Positions 1 to 8,130 of a DNA stretch of 54,072 nucleotides are shown piece by piece. This stretch comes from Spirochaetales bacterium (GTDB lineage: Bacteria; Spirochaetota; Spirochaetia; Sphaerochaetales; Sphaerochaetaceae), in contig JAQYHB010000055.1 in assembly GCA_028722305.1 (NCBI GenBank), positions 1 to 54,072 of the forward strand. Reading direction: 5' to 3'. The position numbers and the translations under genes were made by a program. The notes beneath the pieces are model-generated. The model made no database searches. It was given only the letters and a program-made list of their open reading frames with translations, and was not told where the DNA came from. Numbering within the stretch: position 1 is the first letter of the stretch; each line of letters starts with the position of its first letter.

Positions 1-29
1 CACGCGTCGTGCTTCCAGCCGTACGCCGG

Positions 30-142
30 CCTGGCGGCCATGGCGGGGAGGCCATACCCGTTCCCATCCCGAACACGGAAGTCAAGCTCCCCCACGCCGA
101 TGGTACTGCGGTTTTCCCGCGGGAGAGTAGGTAGCCGCCAGA
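30..142 (+). rRNA. rrf: 5S ribosomal RNA
   Basis: The ends pair as a terminal helix: ctggcggc at 31-38 with gccgccag at 134-141. Between them lie the typical 5S internal elements (cccgttcccatcccgaac near 57-74 and the gtactgcg...gggagagtaggt segment at 104-132). The length of about 113 nt is normal. No 23S sequence is in the window, so this is the end of an rRNA operon that enters from the left. A T-rich tract at 144-160 follows directly and probably serves in termination. The exact ends are uncertain by one or two bases. Confidence 0.95.
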
Positions 143-218
143 CCTTTTCCTTTTTTCTTCCTTCCCAGCCTTTACGAACGACGTTTTCTTCAGTATGTTC
201 CGGGTAGAGGAACCTGTC

Positions 219-620
219 ATGAAAACCATTGAAGACGTTTGTTCGTTTCTAAAAGCAACCGAGACCTATTATCTTGCTACCATGGATGGAGGCAAGCCGC
301 AGGTACGTCCCTTCGGCACCGCCCATCTCTTCGGGGGGAAACTCTACATCCAGACCGGGCTGAAGAAGGATGTCGCCAAGCAGATTGCCAAGAACCCCCA
401 TATCGCCATGTGCGCGTTTGACGGCAAAACCTGGCTGCGTGTTTCGGCAACCGCGGTCCTTGACCCGCGTTTGGAAGCCCAGCAGTCCATGTTGGAGGCC
501 TATCCTTCGCTTCAGGGTATGTACAAAGCCGGTGATGGCAACACCGCCGTCTACTATCTGAAGGATGCGACGGCTACATTTTCCTCCTTCACCTCCGCGC
601 CGGAAACTGTCACGTTCTGA
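219..620 (+). CDS. Pyridoxamine 5'-phosphate oxidase-family flavin-binding protein
   Basis: A 133-residue protein with the split-barrel FMN-binding fold of the PNPOx-like family. The N-terminal strand pattern ETYYLATMDGGKPQVRPF and the later KNPHIAMCAF and TWLRVSA segments are typical of small single-domain members. Such proteins bind FMN, F420 or haem, and many are reductases of unknown substrate. The full PNPOx substrate-binding region is absent, so pyridoxal phosphate synthesis is not implied. The start at 219 is preferred over the in-frame ATG at 195 because gagg lies at 207-210, at a good distance. The gene is monocistronic, between the 5S region and a strong terminator at 641-666. The family call is firm and the biochemical role open. 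Confidence 0.8.
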   Translation: MKTIEDVCSFLKATETYYLATMDGGKPQVRPFGTAHLFGGKLYIQTGLKKDVAKQIAKNPHIAMCAFDGKTWLRVSATAVLDPRLEAQQSMLEAYPSLQGMYKAGDGNTAVYYLKDATATFSSFTSAPETVTF

Positions 621-640
621 ACAGCGCTTTTGTTCCACAC

Positions 641-666
641 AGCAGGCTCCGGCCTGCTTTTTTTGT
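641..666 (+). terminator. Rho-independent terminator after the PNPOx-like gene
   Basis: A perfect 7-bp stem agcaggc (641-647) / gcctgct (652-658) with a tccg loop runs into an uninterrupted run of T. Confidence 0.85.
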
Positions 667-683
667 ATCCGACAAAGGTCCAA

Positions 684-712
684 TAGCCATATCTCGCCGA
701 ATCCGGTATACT
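684..712 (+). promoter_or_regulatory. Sigma-70-type promoter of the DegT-like gene
   Basis: TAGCCA (684-689), 17-bp spacer, TATACT (707-712). The -10 box is 5/6 to consensus and the -35 is 4/6. The expected start near 719 leaves only a short leader carrying aagaggtaag before the GTG start at 732. Confidence 0.4.
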
Positions 713-731
713 GACCCAAGAGGTAAGCGCT

Positions 732-1778
732 GTGATTCGTTTTTATAAGCCGACCATCCGCCGGAGCGACATGAACGCGGTGCTCCAGACCATGGTGGAT
801 GAGAAGATTGGGCCAGGAGAAAGGAAAAAGGCCTTTGCCGCCGAGTTCTGCGGGCAGGTGGGAAAACACTACGGCGTGATGCTTCGTTCGTTCTACGATG
901 CCCTACGGCTCGCCCTGGAGGCGGTCGGATTGAAGGGTGGGGACAGCGTGGGCATGAGCCTGCTTGCCCCGCGCATCTACGGAATCGTATGCAGGGCGAT
1001 GGGCCTTTCCATCAAGCTTGGGGATATCGACCCGTCCTGTGGCTGCCTGAGCCTGGACGAAGCGCTGCGCATGCAGCAGGAAGGCGCGAAAGCGATCCTG
1101 CTTGACGAGCCGATGGGGATGATTCCCTATGGCATCGATTACAGCTCCCTGGAAATCCCCGTCATCGAGGACATCACCGAAAGCCTTGGTTCCTCCTATC
1201 CCAATAGCGAGCAACCTGACAAACCCGACGTGCCGGGAAAGCGGGGGGCGCTGGTAATCTGCGCCTTCGAGGAGTCAGACATGATCAGCTGTGGTGGCGG
1301 TGCGGCCCTGCTTTCCTCGGTCAAGGAGTACAAGGACGCCTGGACCGGAAAACTGGAGGGAATCAGGTCCTATGTGGAGATGCCGGACATGAACGCGGCG
1401 ATGGGCATCGTGCAGAGCGAGACCTTCGCCGAACAGATCGCCAAGCGCAGGGGCTTTTACCGGACGTTCCGCGAGAACCTGCTGAAGACCCGTCACAAGC
1501 CCTTCGGCATCGGCGCAATCGACTATGACATCAACGGGTTCGGCTTCGCCGTGTTCCTTGACAGCAAGATCGAGGACGTGATGGCATTCTCAACCAAATA
1601 CCAGGTTCCTTCCCAGAAAACCTTCCAGAATTGCGTAGGCAGGGAGAAGATGGACGATTTCGACCATTTCCCCAAAGGCATCCCCTATATGATGAGGACC
1701 CTTTCCTTCCCGGTGTATCCCTTCATCAGCAAAAACGACATGAATCTGCTGGTGAAAGTCATTTCTCATCTTCCCTGA
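732..1778 (+). CDS. DegT/DnrJ/EryC1-fold protein lacking the PLP-binding lysine
   Basis: A 348-residue protein resembling fold-type I aminotransferases of the DegT/DnrJ/EryC1/StrS family, which act on nucleotide sugars. The N-terminal pattern (YKPTIRRSDMNAVLQTM, SFYDALRLAL) fits, as does VIEDITESLG at 144-152, whose Asp147 matches the residue that contacts the PLP ring nitrogen. In the family the internal aldimine lysine sits in SFHxxKxxxxGEGG. Here the region reads AFEESDMISCGGGA (178-191), so Lys is replaced by Asp183 and GEGG by GGGA. A normal transaminase is therefore unlikely; it may be a dehydratase-like variant, a binding protein or a regulator. GTG start with aagaggtaag upstream. It lies 17 bp before nadK and is probably co-transcribed with nadK-recN. 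Confidence 0.65.
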   Translation: MIRFYKPTIRRSDMNAVLQTMVDEKIGPGERKKAFAAEFCGQVGKHYGVMLRSFYDALRLALEAVGLKGGDSVGMSLLAPRIYGIVCRAMGLSIKLGDIDPSCGCLSLDEALRMQQEGAKAILLDEPMGMIPYGIDYSSLEIPVIEDITESLGSSYPNSEQPDKPDVPGKRGALVICAFEESDMISCGGGAALLSSVKEYKDAWTGKLEGIRSYVEMPDMNAAMGIVQSETFAEQIAKRRGFYRTFRENLLKTRHKPFGIGAIDYDINGFGFAVFLDSKIEDVMAFSTKYQVPSQKTFQNCVGREKMDDFDHFPKGIPYMMRTLSFPVYPFISKNDMNLLVKVISHLP

Positions 1779-1795
1779 CAATCTTCGAGGTCATC

Positions 1796-2656
1796 ATGGA
1801 AAAACCCAAGCAGGTCATTATTGTCGAGAACGGCTCAAAGGAGCAGAGCAAGAGCCTCGGTGAGGAAATCCGGAAGTATTTGTCCGAGCTTTCAATCCCG
1901 GCCACGGTCGTGCGCACCATCGGAACCGACCAGCCTTTGGATGTGCCGGAAGAAACCGAACTGGCAATCAGCCTGGGTGGCGACGGCACCGTCCTCTACT
2001 GCGCCCGTTACCTCCACGACCTCGGAATCCCTATCATCGCCATCAACCTCGGTACCTTCGGCTATATCACCGAAATCAGCAAGGATGAGTGGAAAGACAC
2101 CTTGGACGCGTATCTTGCGGGAAAACTGCAGCTTTCCCGCAGGTTGATGGTGCGGGTCGACGTCGTCCGTGGCCATCGCAAGGTGTTTTCCTGCATGGGG
2201 CTGAATGAAATGGTTGTCACCTCCAGCGGCATCAGCAAGGTCGTCAACCTGAGAATGGAGCTGGATGACATCTATGCCGGCACCTTCCGCGCCGACGGCA
2301 TGATTGTCGCCACCCCGACCGGTTCAACCGGTTATAGCCTTGCCGCCGGAGGACCGATCCTTGATGTCAGCCTGGACGACCTGATCGTCACGCCGGTATG
2401 TCCTTTTTCGCTCTCCAACCGTCCTTTGGTCGTCAATGGAGAGACGGAGGTCTCGATCGAGGTGCTCCATGGGCAGAGGACCGGGTTGATGCTGACCGTT
2501 GACGGGCAACAGAATTTTCCCTTGGAAGAGGGGGACGAGGTGACGGTGGAGAAGGCGAGAAGCAAGGTGCTGATCGTCCATAGTCCCCACCGCTCCTCTG
2601 TCGACATCATTCGCGAGAAACTTGGCTGGTCTCGTGGAGGTTGGAACCATGCTTGA
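1796..2656 (+). CDS. nadK: NAD kinase
   Basis: A cytosolic ATP/polyphosphate-dependent NAD kinase of 286 residues that makes NADP from NAD. All family signatures are visible: GGDGT at 61-65, NLGTFGYITEI near 84-94, the NE pair at 137-138, and the glycine-rich ATPTGSTGYSLAAGG at 172-186. The ATG at 1796 is chosen because cgagg lies at 1786-1790 and the protein then begins at the usual place; the frame is open further upstream but that part overlaps the previous gene and has no homologous look. The stop overlaps the start of recN by 8 bp. The nadK-recN pairing is common in bacteria, including spirochaetes. Confidence 0.95.
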   Translation: MEKPKQVIIVENGSKEQSKSLGEEIRKYLSELSIPATVVRTIGTDQPLDVPEETELAISLGGDGTVLYCARYLHDLGIPIIAINLGTFGYITEISKDEWKDTLDAYLAGKLQLSRRLMVRVDVVRGHRKVFSCMGLNEMVVTSSGISKVVNLRMELDDIYAGTFRADGMIVATPTGSTGYSLAAGGPILDVSLDDLIVTPVCPFSLSNRPLVVNGETEVSIEVLHGQRTGLMLTVDGQQNFPLEEGDEVTVEKARSKVLIVHSPHRSSVDIIREKLGWSRGGWNHA

Positions 2657-4319
2657 GCGATTGGCTATCCGTCACTACGCCCTGATCGAGGATGCGGAAA
2701 TCTCCTTTTCTGACGGCCTGAGCGCCATTACCGGCGAGACAGGAGCCGGCAAGTCGATCATCCTTGGCGCGCTCAGCTTGCTCTTGGGAGACAAGGCGAG
2801 CAACGAGGTGATTCGCGCCGGGCACGATTGCGCCACGGTCAGCGGCACATTCCATTTTGACCATGTGCCGCAAATGTTGCAGGACATGCTTGACGCGATG
2901 GACCTCGAGCTGGATGACGGGGATATCGTCGTCAGCCGTACCGTCCGTTCCAACGGGCGCTCCACCTGTTCGGTGCAGGGCACCGCCCGTACCCGTGCCG
3001 AGCTGGCCAGATTGGGCCTTGTCCTGGTCGATATCAGCGCCCAACGTGACCACCAGAGCCTGTTCCTGCCGACCAAGCAGAGGGAAGTGCTCGACTCGGC
3101 CAGCGGAGACGAGAAGGAGCTTGCGGCCTACCAGGCGGCGTGGAAGGAACTTGAGATGTTGCGTTCCTCCTACGAGGAGCTTTCCTCCTTGGTCGCCGCC
3201 AGCAAGCGTGAGCAGGATTACCTTGCCTTCGCCGTAAGCGAGATTGAGAAGATTCGCGTCCGGCCAGGCGAGGACGAGCAGATCGCCCGGCAGATTGAGG
3301 TGATTGGCTCCTATGAGCAGATCCATGACCATGTGGAGGAAGCCGTCCGCAGGCTGCATGAGGATATGGACGGAAACAGCACATTGGAGGGACTCCGGGC
3401 GGCGACCAAGGAGACCGCCGAAGCCTCGCGGAGCGACGAGCGGCTTGTCTCGCTTTCCTCTCGATTGGAGAGCTGCGCCATCGAATGCCAGGATATCTAC
3501 GAGACGCTTCGCGACTATCTGGACCATATGAGCTTCAGCCAGGAAAAACTGGATCAGCTGCAGGGCCGGCAAAGCTACCTGAAGAGGCTGATGAAGAAGT
3601 ACGGTCCGACGCTGGATGACGTGATCAGGTACCACGCCGAGGCGAAATCCAAGCTTGAGGCGGGAACCCACGGGGAAGAGCGGTTGGCGGAGTTGTCGGA
3701 AAAAATCAAGCGGAGCCGGAAGATGCTACAGGAGAAGGCTCTCGCGCTCTCTACCGCCAGAAAGAAGGCAGCGGTGAAACTGGGCAAGGAGGTGGAGCAG
3801 GTGCTCCAGGGACTGGGCATGGCCCAGGCGACTTTCGCCATCAGGGTCACTTCCACGGAATGCGGTCCTTCAGGGGCTGACGAAGTATCCTTCGACATCT
3901 GCGCCAACCCGGGACTTGAGTCACGTCCAATCAGCCAGGTCGCCAGTGGTGGAGAGCTCAGCCGCATCCTGCTGGCGCTTACCGCCGTGCTGAAGGCGGA
4001 CGATGTACCCGGAACCTTGGTCTTTGACGAGATCGACAGCGGCATCGGTGGAGCTGTGGCGGTCGCTGTGGGACAGGAGCTCACTCGGCTCAAGCAGAGC
4101 CACCAGGTCATCGCCATTACCCACCTTGCCTCTATCGCGGCCATGGCGGACAACCAGCTGGTGGTCAGCAAGAAGGTGGAGAAGGGTCTGTCGTTCAGCT
4201 CGATCAGGCCCGTGGAAGGCGAGGACCGTGTGAGGGAAATCGCCCGTATGCTCAGCGGAGACACGGGCGAGGTCACCCTCATGCACGCCAGATCGCTTCT
4301 GCGAAGTTCAGCTCTCTGA
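2649..4319 (+). CDS. recN: DNA repair protein RecN (SMC-like ATPase)
   Basis: A 556-residue SMC-family ATPase used in double-strand break repair. The N-terminal half has Walker A GETGAGKS (29-36). A long charged coiled-coil centre follows. The C-terminal half has the ABC signature SGGELSR (about 432-438) and Walker B LVFDEIDSGIGG (about 455-466), the usual RecN layout and length. The ATG at 2649 is preceded by gtggagg at 2634-2640. Translation is probably coupled to nadK through the 8-bp overlap. The 3' end overlaps the 3' end of the convergent GH57 gene by 41 bp (4279-4319), so the two transcripts are antisense to each other there. Confidence 0.96.
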   Translation: MLERLAIRHYALIEDAEISFSDGLSAITGETGAGKSIILGALSLLLGDKASNEVIRAGHDCATVSGTFHFDHVPQMLQDMLDAMDLELDDGDIVVSRTVRSNGRSTCSVQGTARTRAELARLGLVLVDISAQRDHQSLFLPTKQREVLDSASGDEKELAAYQAAWKELEMLRSSYEELSSLVAASKREQDYLAFAVSEIEKIRVRPGEDEQIARQIEVIGSYEQIHDHVEEAVRRLHEDMDGNSTLEGLRAATKETAEASRSDERLVSLSSRLESCAIECQDIYETLRDYLDHMSFSQEKLDQLQGRQSYLKRLMKKYGPTLDDVIRYHAEAKSKLEAGTHGEERLAELSEKIKRSRKMLQEKALALSTARKKAAVKLGKEVEQVLQGLGMAQATFAIRVTSTECGPSGADEVSFDICANPGLESRPISQVASGGELSRILLALTAVLKADDVPGTLVFDEIDSGIGGAVAVAVGQELTRLKQSHQVIAITHLASIAAMADNQLVVSKKVEKGLSFSSIRPVEGEDRVREIARMLSGDTGEVTLMHARSLLRSSAL

Positions 4320-6567
4320 GCAGAAAACGGAAGGCCTCGGTGGGGCGTTTCGGCCGGATATCCCAGATGGTCTCCTGGCTTTCGGTCAAGTCGACCCCCA
4401 TGCGTTTCTCGCGGATCACATGGAAGAAATCCGTCAGGATTGCCGCCAAGGAATCATCCAACTCACGCGCCTGCCGGAATTTCTCGCACATCTGGTGCGT
4501 CCATTCGTGCAGCAGCGAGTTGATCCGCTCCTTGTCGACCGGCCTTTGGGCCTTCGACAGGTACTTCACGATATCCATGAACGGCTGCTTCATCTGCTTC
4601 CAGGAGGCGAGGGTGTTCTGGATCATCATGCTCTGGATCGCGACGAACGAGAGGCCGAGCACCTCGCTCTCGAGGATATCCATCGCGCGGTACTTGCTTG
4701 GGGTTGCCATCTGGCTGTAATCGGCGATCTTGCGGGAGAAGTCGACACATTCCTCAAAGTCCATCGTCGAGAGCCTGCGGGCGATCAGTCCATTGAACAG
4801 CTTGGTCATCTTCTTGGTAAAGTCGATCGGACCAAGGGGCCCGCAGAAAAGCTGGCTGTGGTTGGAACAGTTCGTCACCATGACCATGATCATCTGCGTG
4901 GGGGTATCGGTCGACGGAATCCGGTGGTACCTGGCCTGGTAATCCGTCAGGTTGCCCCGGTCAGTGAAACGGATTTCTCCCTCCGATGCCCCGGCGAGCT
5001 GGAATCTGCCGTATGTCACGGCGGGTTCCTCGCTTCCCAGTATTCTTCCGTATCCGAAGAAGAGGGCTGCCTCGACAGGTCCCTTCAACGCCTTGTCCTC
5101 GCTGATGGCGATGGTCTTTCCGGTGCCATCCTTCGCGACGTTGCACTGCGCCTTGTCGAGAATCTGGTAGAAGAGCGGGTGGAGGTCCTCTCCGGAAAGC
5201 TCCTGGCAGAGCTCGATCGAGTGGAGCGCGTAGGCGATATCCTGACGTGGCTCGATGCCGTTAAGGTCGTTGAAGAACCAGCCGCAACTGGTGAAGGAAT
5301 ACATGGAGAAGAGGACCATCTCGCAGACCATCGCGATCTGACGCTCCCTGCCTTGGGCAGACTTCCCGAGGGTGGCGATGAAATCGGAGAGGGAAAGCTG
5401 CCCGCAGGCAACCTCTGCGTACCTGTCCACCATGGCATAGATGTCAAGCCTGGCCAGCTGGAGGGAAAGTTGTCCGGCCCTCTCCATCACCTTGCGGTGC
5501 ACCTGGCTGAAAGCCTCTCTGAGCGGAGTGCGCCATTTCTGGTTCCATCCGGGTTCCCCTCCGGTGTGGCAGCCGCAGTCCTTGTACCAGCGGCTGACGC
5601 CATGGCTGCAGGACCATGAGGTGCCCTTTCCTTCTTCGCCGGAAAGCAGTCTGGCGTGCAGGACGGCTGGATGCTCGGCCAGGAAGGCCCCGTAGTTGGT
5701 CAGGGAGAACTCGTCGCCGGCGTTGATCTTCTTGACCAGCGCGCAGAGGGCCATATCCCCGTAGGCCTCATGGTGGCCGTAAATCTCTCCATCGGTAGCC
5801 GTATGGATCAGCTGGGCGCCTGTTTCTTCCTTCAGCTCGACGAGGCGCCTGTACAGTTGGTCTGCGCTTTGCAGGAAATGGCCGAAACTGATGCCGCTGG
5901 CTAGGTCAGGCTGGTAGAAGAACGCGGCGATCTGGCCGCCTTCGGCTCCGGTGAGGATGTACGGTCGGTCGCTCGGGGCCGGCTTGCCCTCGAGAGGCAT
6001 CATCTCTCCATTGCTGTCTTCCACCGCTTCGCACTGCCAAGGGGAGAGGATGACGAACTTGACCCCATGCTTGGCTAGCAGGTCGATGACGGTGGGGTTG
6101 ATGGCGCATTCGGGGCACCAGAATCCCTCGCTCTTGCGTCCGAACCATTTCTCAAAGACATCCAGGGCCCAGGCAATCTCCAGTTCGGCGTCTTTCGGGT
6201 CGTCCAGCGGAAGGATCGTGTGGTTGAACCCCTGGGCGATCGCGTTGCCATGTCCGAGCCTTCTCACGCTTTCCTTGTCGGCGTCGATGATTGCCTTGAC
6301 CGTTTCCGGATGCTTCTCCTGCATCCAGGAAAGCAGTGTGGGGCCGAAATTGAAGCTGATCGAGGCGTAGTTGTTGTCGATGGAACTGATGGCGCCTTTG
6401 GGGTCGAGATAGCGGCTATGGGCATTGGCCCGGTAACAGGAATCCCAGATATTCTCGTTCCAGTCGTCGTAGGGACTGGCGGTTTCTTGCAGATCGATAA
6501 GGCCGGTACGCGGGTTTTCACGAGGTGGCTGATAAAAATGTCCGTGCAGGATCAGATAAGACTTCAT
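4279..6567 (-). CDS. GH57 family glycoside hydrolase with DUF3536
   Basis: A 762-residue protein of the GH57 family (alpha-amylase, 4-alpha-glucanotransferase or branching-type enzymes). The N-terminal HGHFYQPPRENP (8-19) is the first conserved motif. FWCPEC places the probable nucleophile at Glu153, and ATDGEIYGHHE the probable acid/base at Asp259. The long C-terminal part matches the DUF3536 extension seen in bacterial GH57 proteins. No signal peptide is visible, so a cytosolic role on glycogen or maltodextrin is inferred. The ATG at 6567 is chosen because the motif region starts there; the frame is open upstream to 6672 but crosses the dpaL terminator. Exact activity cannot be told from sequence. 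Confidence 0.85.
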   Translation of the reverse strand: MKSYLILHGHFYQPPRENPRTGLIDLQETASPYDDWNENIWDSCYRANAHSRYLDPKGAISSIDNNYASISFNFGPTLLSWMQEKHPETVKAIIDADKESVRRLGHGNAIAQGFNHTILPLDDPKDAELEIAWALDVFEKWFGRKSEGFWCPECAINPTVIDLLAKHGVKFVILSPWQCEAVEDSNGEMMPLEGKPAPSDRPYILTGAEGGQIAAFFYQPDLASGISFGHFLQSADQLYRRLVELKEETGAQLIHTATDGEIYGHHEAYGDMALCALVKKINAGDEFSLTNYGAFLAEHPAVLHARLLSGEEGKGTSWSCSHGVSRWYKDCGCHTGGEPGWNQKWRTPLREAFSQVHRKVMERAGQLSLQLARLDIYAMVDRYAEVACGQLSLSDFIATLGKSAQGRERQIAMVCEMVLFSMYSFTSCGWFFNDLNGIEPRQDIAYALHSIELCQELSGEDLHPLFYQILDKAQCNVAKDGTGKTIAISEDKALKGPVEAALFFGYGRILGSEEPAVTYGRFQLAGASEGEIRFTDRGNLTDYQARYHRIPSTDTPTQMIMVMVTNCSNHSQLFCGPLGPIDFTKKMTKLFNGLIARRLSTMDFEECVDFSRKIADYSQMATPSKYRAMDILESEVLGLSFVAIQSMMIQNTLASWKQMKQPFMDIVKYLSKAQRPVDKERINSLLHEWTHQMCEKFRQARELDDSLAAILTDFFHVIREKRMGVDLTESQETIWDIRPKRPTEAFRFLLRELNFAEAIWRA

Positions 6568-6626
6568 GGCTGTCCAGTCTACCAGTTTATGAGGATTTTC
6601 AATAGACCTGCCCCCATGGTCGGAGG

Positions 6627-6657
6627 GAAAAAAGAGGCCAGAACCGAAGTCCTGGCC
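6627..6657 (-). terminator. Rho-independent terminator after dpaL
   Basis: On the minus strand the stem ggccag/ctggcc (6652-6657 with 6636-6641) is followed by a run of six T (6628-6633 on the plus strand reads as A). It should largely separate dpaL from the downstream GH57 gene, whose own promoter would then lie in 6568-6627; TTGAAA with TAGACT is a weak candidate there with a short 15-bp spacer. Confidence 0.85.
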
Positions 6658-6665
6658 CCGAAAGC

Positions 6666-7910
6666 TCACCACTGCTTGCGGAATTGCTTGGGAACGCGCT
6701 TCGCGCCATCCCAGAGAATCTGCCGGAAGTTGATCGGGTCGGTGTTGCCCTCGCTGTTGACGAGCAGCACCTGGCTCTGGTTGTTCAACCCGAGCGTCTC
6801 CACCAGAGCATGGGCCTTGTCCTCGGTCAACAGGGAATACAAGGCTCCCAGTGTGATGGCGCCGCTTTCGCCGCTGATGATGAACTCGTCTCCCTTCAGG
6901 GGTACAGCGTAGATGCGCATGCCTCTGGCTGCGATGTAGTCTGGCACCTTCATGAAGACGTCGGCGTCGCTGCGGAGCACCCTCCAGGCCAGCGGGCTCG
7001 GCTCGCCACAGGCAAGTCCCGCGCAGATGGTGTTCAGCTCGCCATCGATGGAATGCGGTTCTCCGTCATTCATCTCTGCGGATTTGAACAGACAGGCCGC
7101 GCGGTCTGGTTCGACGACGACGAATTTCGGCGGGTTGTCGGGAAAAAGCGCGGAGTAGAAGCCGATGATCGAGGCGGCCAACGCTCCGACGCCTGCCTGG
7201 ATGAAGATGTGGGTCGGGCGGGTGATGCCCAGTCCAGCCAGCTGTTCCTGGCATTCCAGGAACATGGTGGTGTAGCCCTGCATGATCCAGGTCGGGATTT
7301 CCGTGTAGCCGGGCCAGGAGGTGTCGCTGACGACCGTCCAGCCGTGCGCCTTGGCGTCCATTGACAGCTGCCGTACCGCGTGGTCATAGTTGCCGGGGAT
7401 GACGCGCACGATTGCGCCATACTGGCGGATCGCGTCGATGCGGGGCTGGCTCGTACCGCTGTGCACGTAAATCACGCACTTGTAGCCGAGCTTGCTGGCA
7501 GCCCATGCGACACCACGGCCGTGGTTGCCGTCGGTCGCGGCGGCGAAGGTGATGTCGCCGGTCTTTGCCTTGGCTTCTTCGCTGGTCATGTATTCGAAGG
7601 TCATCTTCTCGTCGCTGACGCCAAGTTTCTTCTGAATCAGACGGAACAGGGCGAAGGAACCTCCAAGGACCTTGAAGCTGTTCAGCATCAGGCGCTGGCT
7701 CTCGTCCTTCACGTAGATGCCGCCAAGTCCCAGCATGTGGGCCAGGTTGGAAAGGGCGACCAGACGTGTCTGGTTGTAGCCGGGAATCTGCCGGTGGAAC
7801 GCACGAGCGGTACGCGCGACCGACACGGGGAAAAGCTGTTGCGCGACGGAAATGTCCTTATGGGCGTTTGGTCGTACAATCCATGAAAAATCAAGTTGCT
7901 GCTCATCCAT
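6666..7910 (-). CDS. dpaL: Diaminopropionate ammonia-lyase
   Basis: A 414-residue fold-type II PLP enzyme that splits 2,3-diaminopropionate (either enantiomer in E. coli YgeX) to pyruvate and two ammonia. The PLP lysine is Lys80 in KDESQRLMLNSFKVLGGSFA, almost the same motif and position as in E. coli DpaL. AATDGNHGRGVAWAA is the asparagine loop that holds the cofactor, and the glycine-rich phosphate loop GVGALAASIIG is also present. The closest alternative, threonine dehydratase, lacks this spacing. It is transcribed leftward from an AT-rich region containing operator-like palindromes (8004-8050) and ends at a strong terminator. No uptake gene is adjacent. The role is probably amino acid catabolism or detoxification. 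Confidence 0.9.
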   Translation of the reverse strand: MDEQQLDFSWIVRPNAHKDISVAQQLFPVSVARTARAFHRQIPGYNQTRLVALSNLAHMLGLGGIYVKDESQRLMLNSFKVLGGSFALFRLIQKKLGVSDEKMTFEYMTSEEAKAKTGDITFAAATDGNHGRGVAWAASKLGYKCVIYVHSGTSQPRIDAIRQYGAIVRVIPGNYDHAVRQLSMDAKAHGWTVVSDTSWPGYTEIPTWIMQGYTTMFLECQEQLAGLGITRPTHIFIQAGVGALAASIIGFYSALFPDNPPKFVVVEPDRAACLFKSAEMNDGEPHSIDGELNTICAGLACGEPSPLAWRVLRSDADVFMKVPDYIAARGMRIYAVPLKGDEFIISGESGAITLGALYSLLTEDKAHALVETLGLNNQSQVLLVNSEGNTDPINFRQILWDGAKRVPKQFRKQW

Positions 7911-7940
7911 ACTAAGGGAATCCTCACTTACGATACCCTA

Positions 7941-7969
7941 AGCATATGGCTTGTGCAAACTTATTGCAA
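7941..7969 (-). promoter_or_regulatory. Probable promoter of dpaL
   Basis: On the minus strand TTGCAA (7964-7969), 17-bp spacer, TATGCT (7941-7946), each 4/6 to consensus. It lies about 30 bp upstream of the dpaL start. Confidence 0.4.
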
Positions 7970-8003
7970 GTAGCGCTAATTAAAACAAAAAAATTGCGTA
8001 AGA

Positions 8004-8050
8004 TTGCAATATTTATTGATTAAATTGGTGATATCGCCAATATTCTGCAA
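8004..8050. promoter_or_regulatory. Nested palindromes between dpaL and the DUF4912 gene (operator-like)
   Basis: The central TTGGTGATATCGCCAA (8025-8040) is a palindrome with one mismatched pair. It is flanked by an outer inverted repeat, TTGCAATATT (8004-8013) against AATATTCTGCAA (8039-8050). The element sits in a 220-bp AT-rich intergenic region, between the divergent promoters. Symmetry of this kind usually marks a dimeric regulator site; the regulator is unknown. Confidence 0.35.
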
Positions 8051-8073
8051 ACAGTTTGGCACCTTGCCCTGTG

Positions 8074-8103
8074 TTGACTTATTGCCTTCTTTTTCCCTAA
8101 TCT
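8074..8103 (+). promoter_or_regulatory. Promoter of the DUF4912-GH57 operon
   Basis: TTGACT (8074-8079), 18-bp spacer, TAATCT (8098-8103), both close to the sigma-70 consensus. The expected start is near 8110, giving a leader of about 20 nt before the ATG at 8131. Confidence 0.6.
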
Positions 8104-8130
8104 GTAAAAGAATTTAATGCGGGGGTACGC

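Noticed and set aside
2607-3671. Open frame antisense to recN
   Set aside because: recN motifs are intact on the other strand; the antisense translation shows no domain.
8055-8068. TGGCACCTTGC as a sigma-54 promoter upstream of the DUF4912 gene
   Set aside because: GG and GC are only 6 bp apart instead of 10, so it cannot be read as -24/-12. The sigma-70 promoter at 8074-8103 is adequate.
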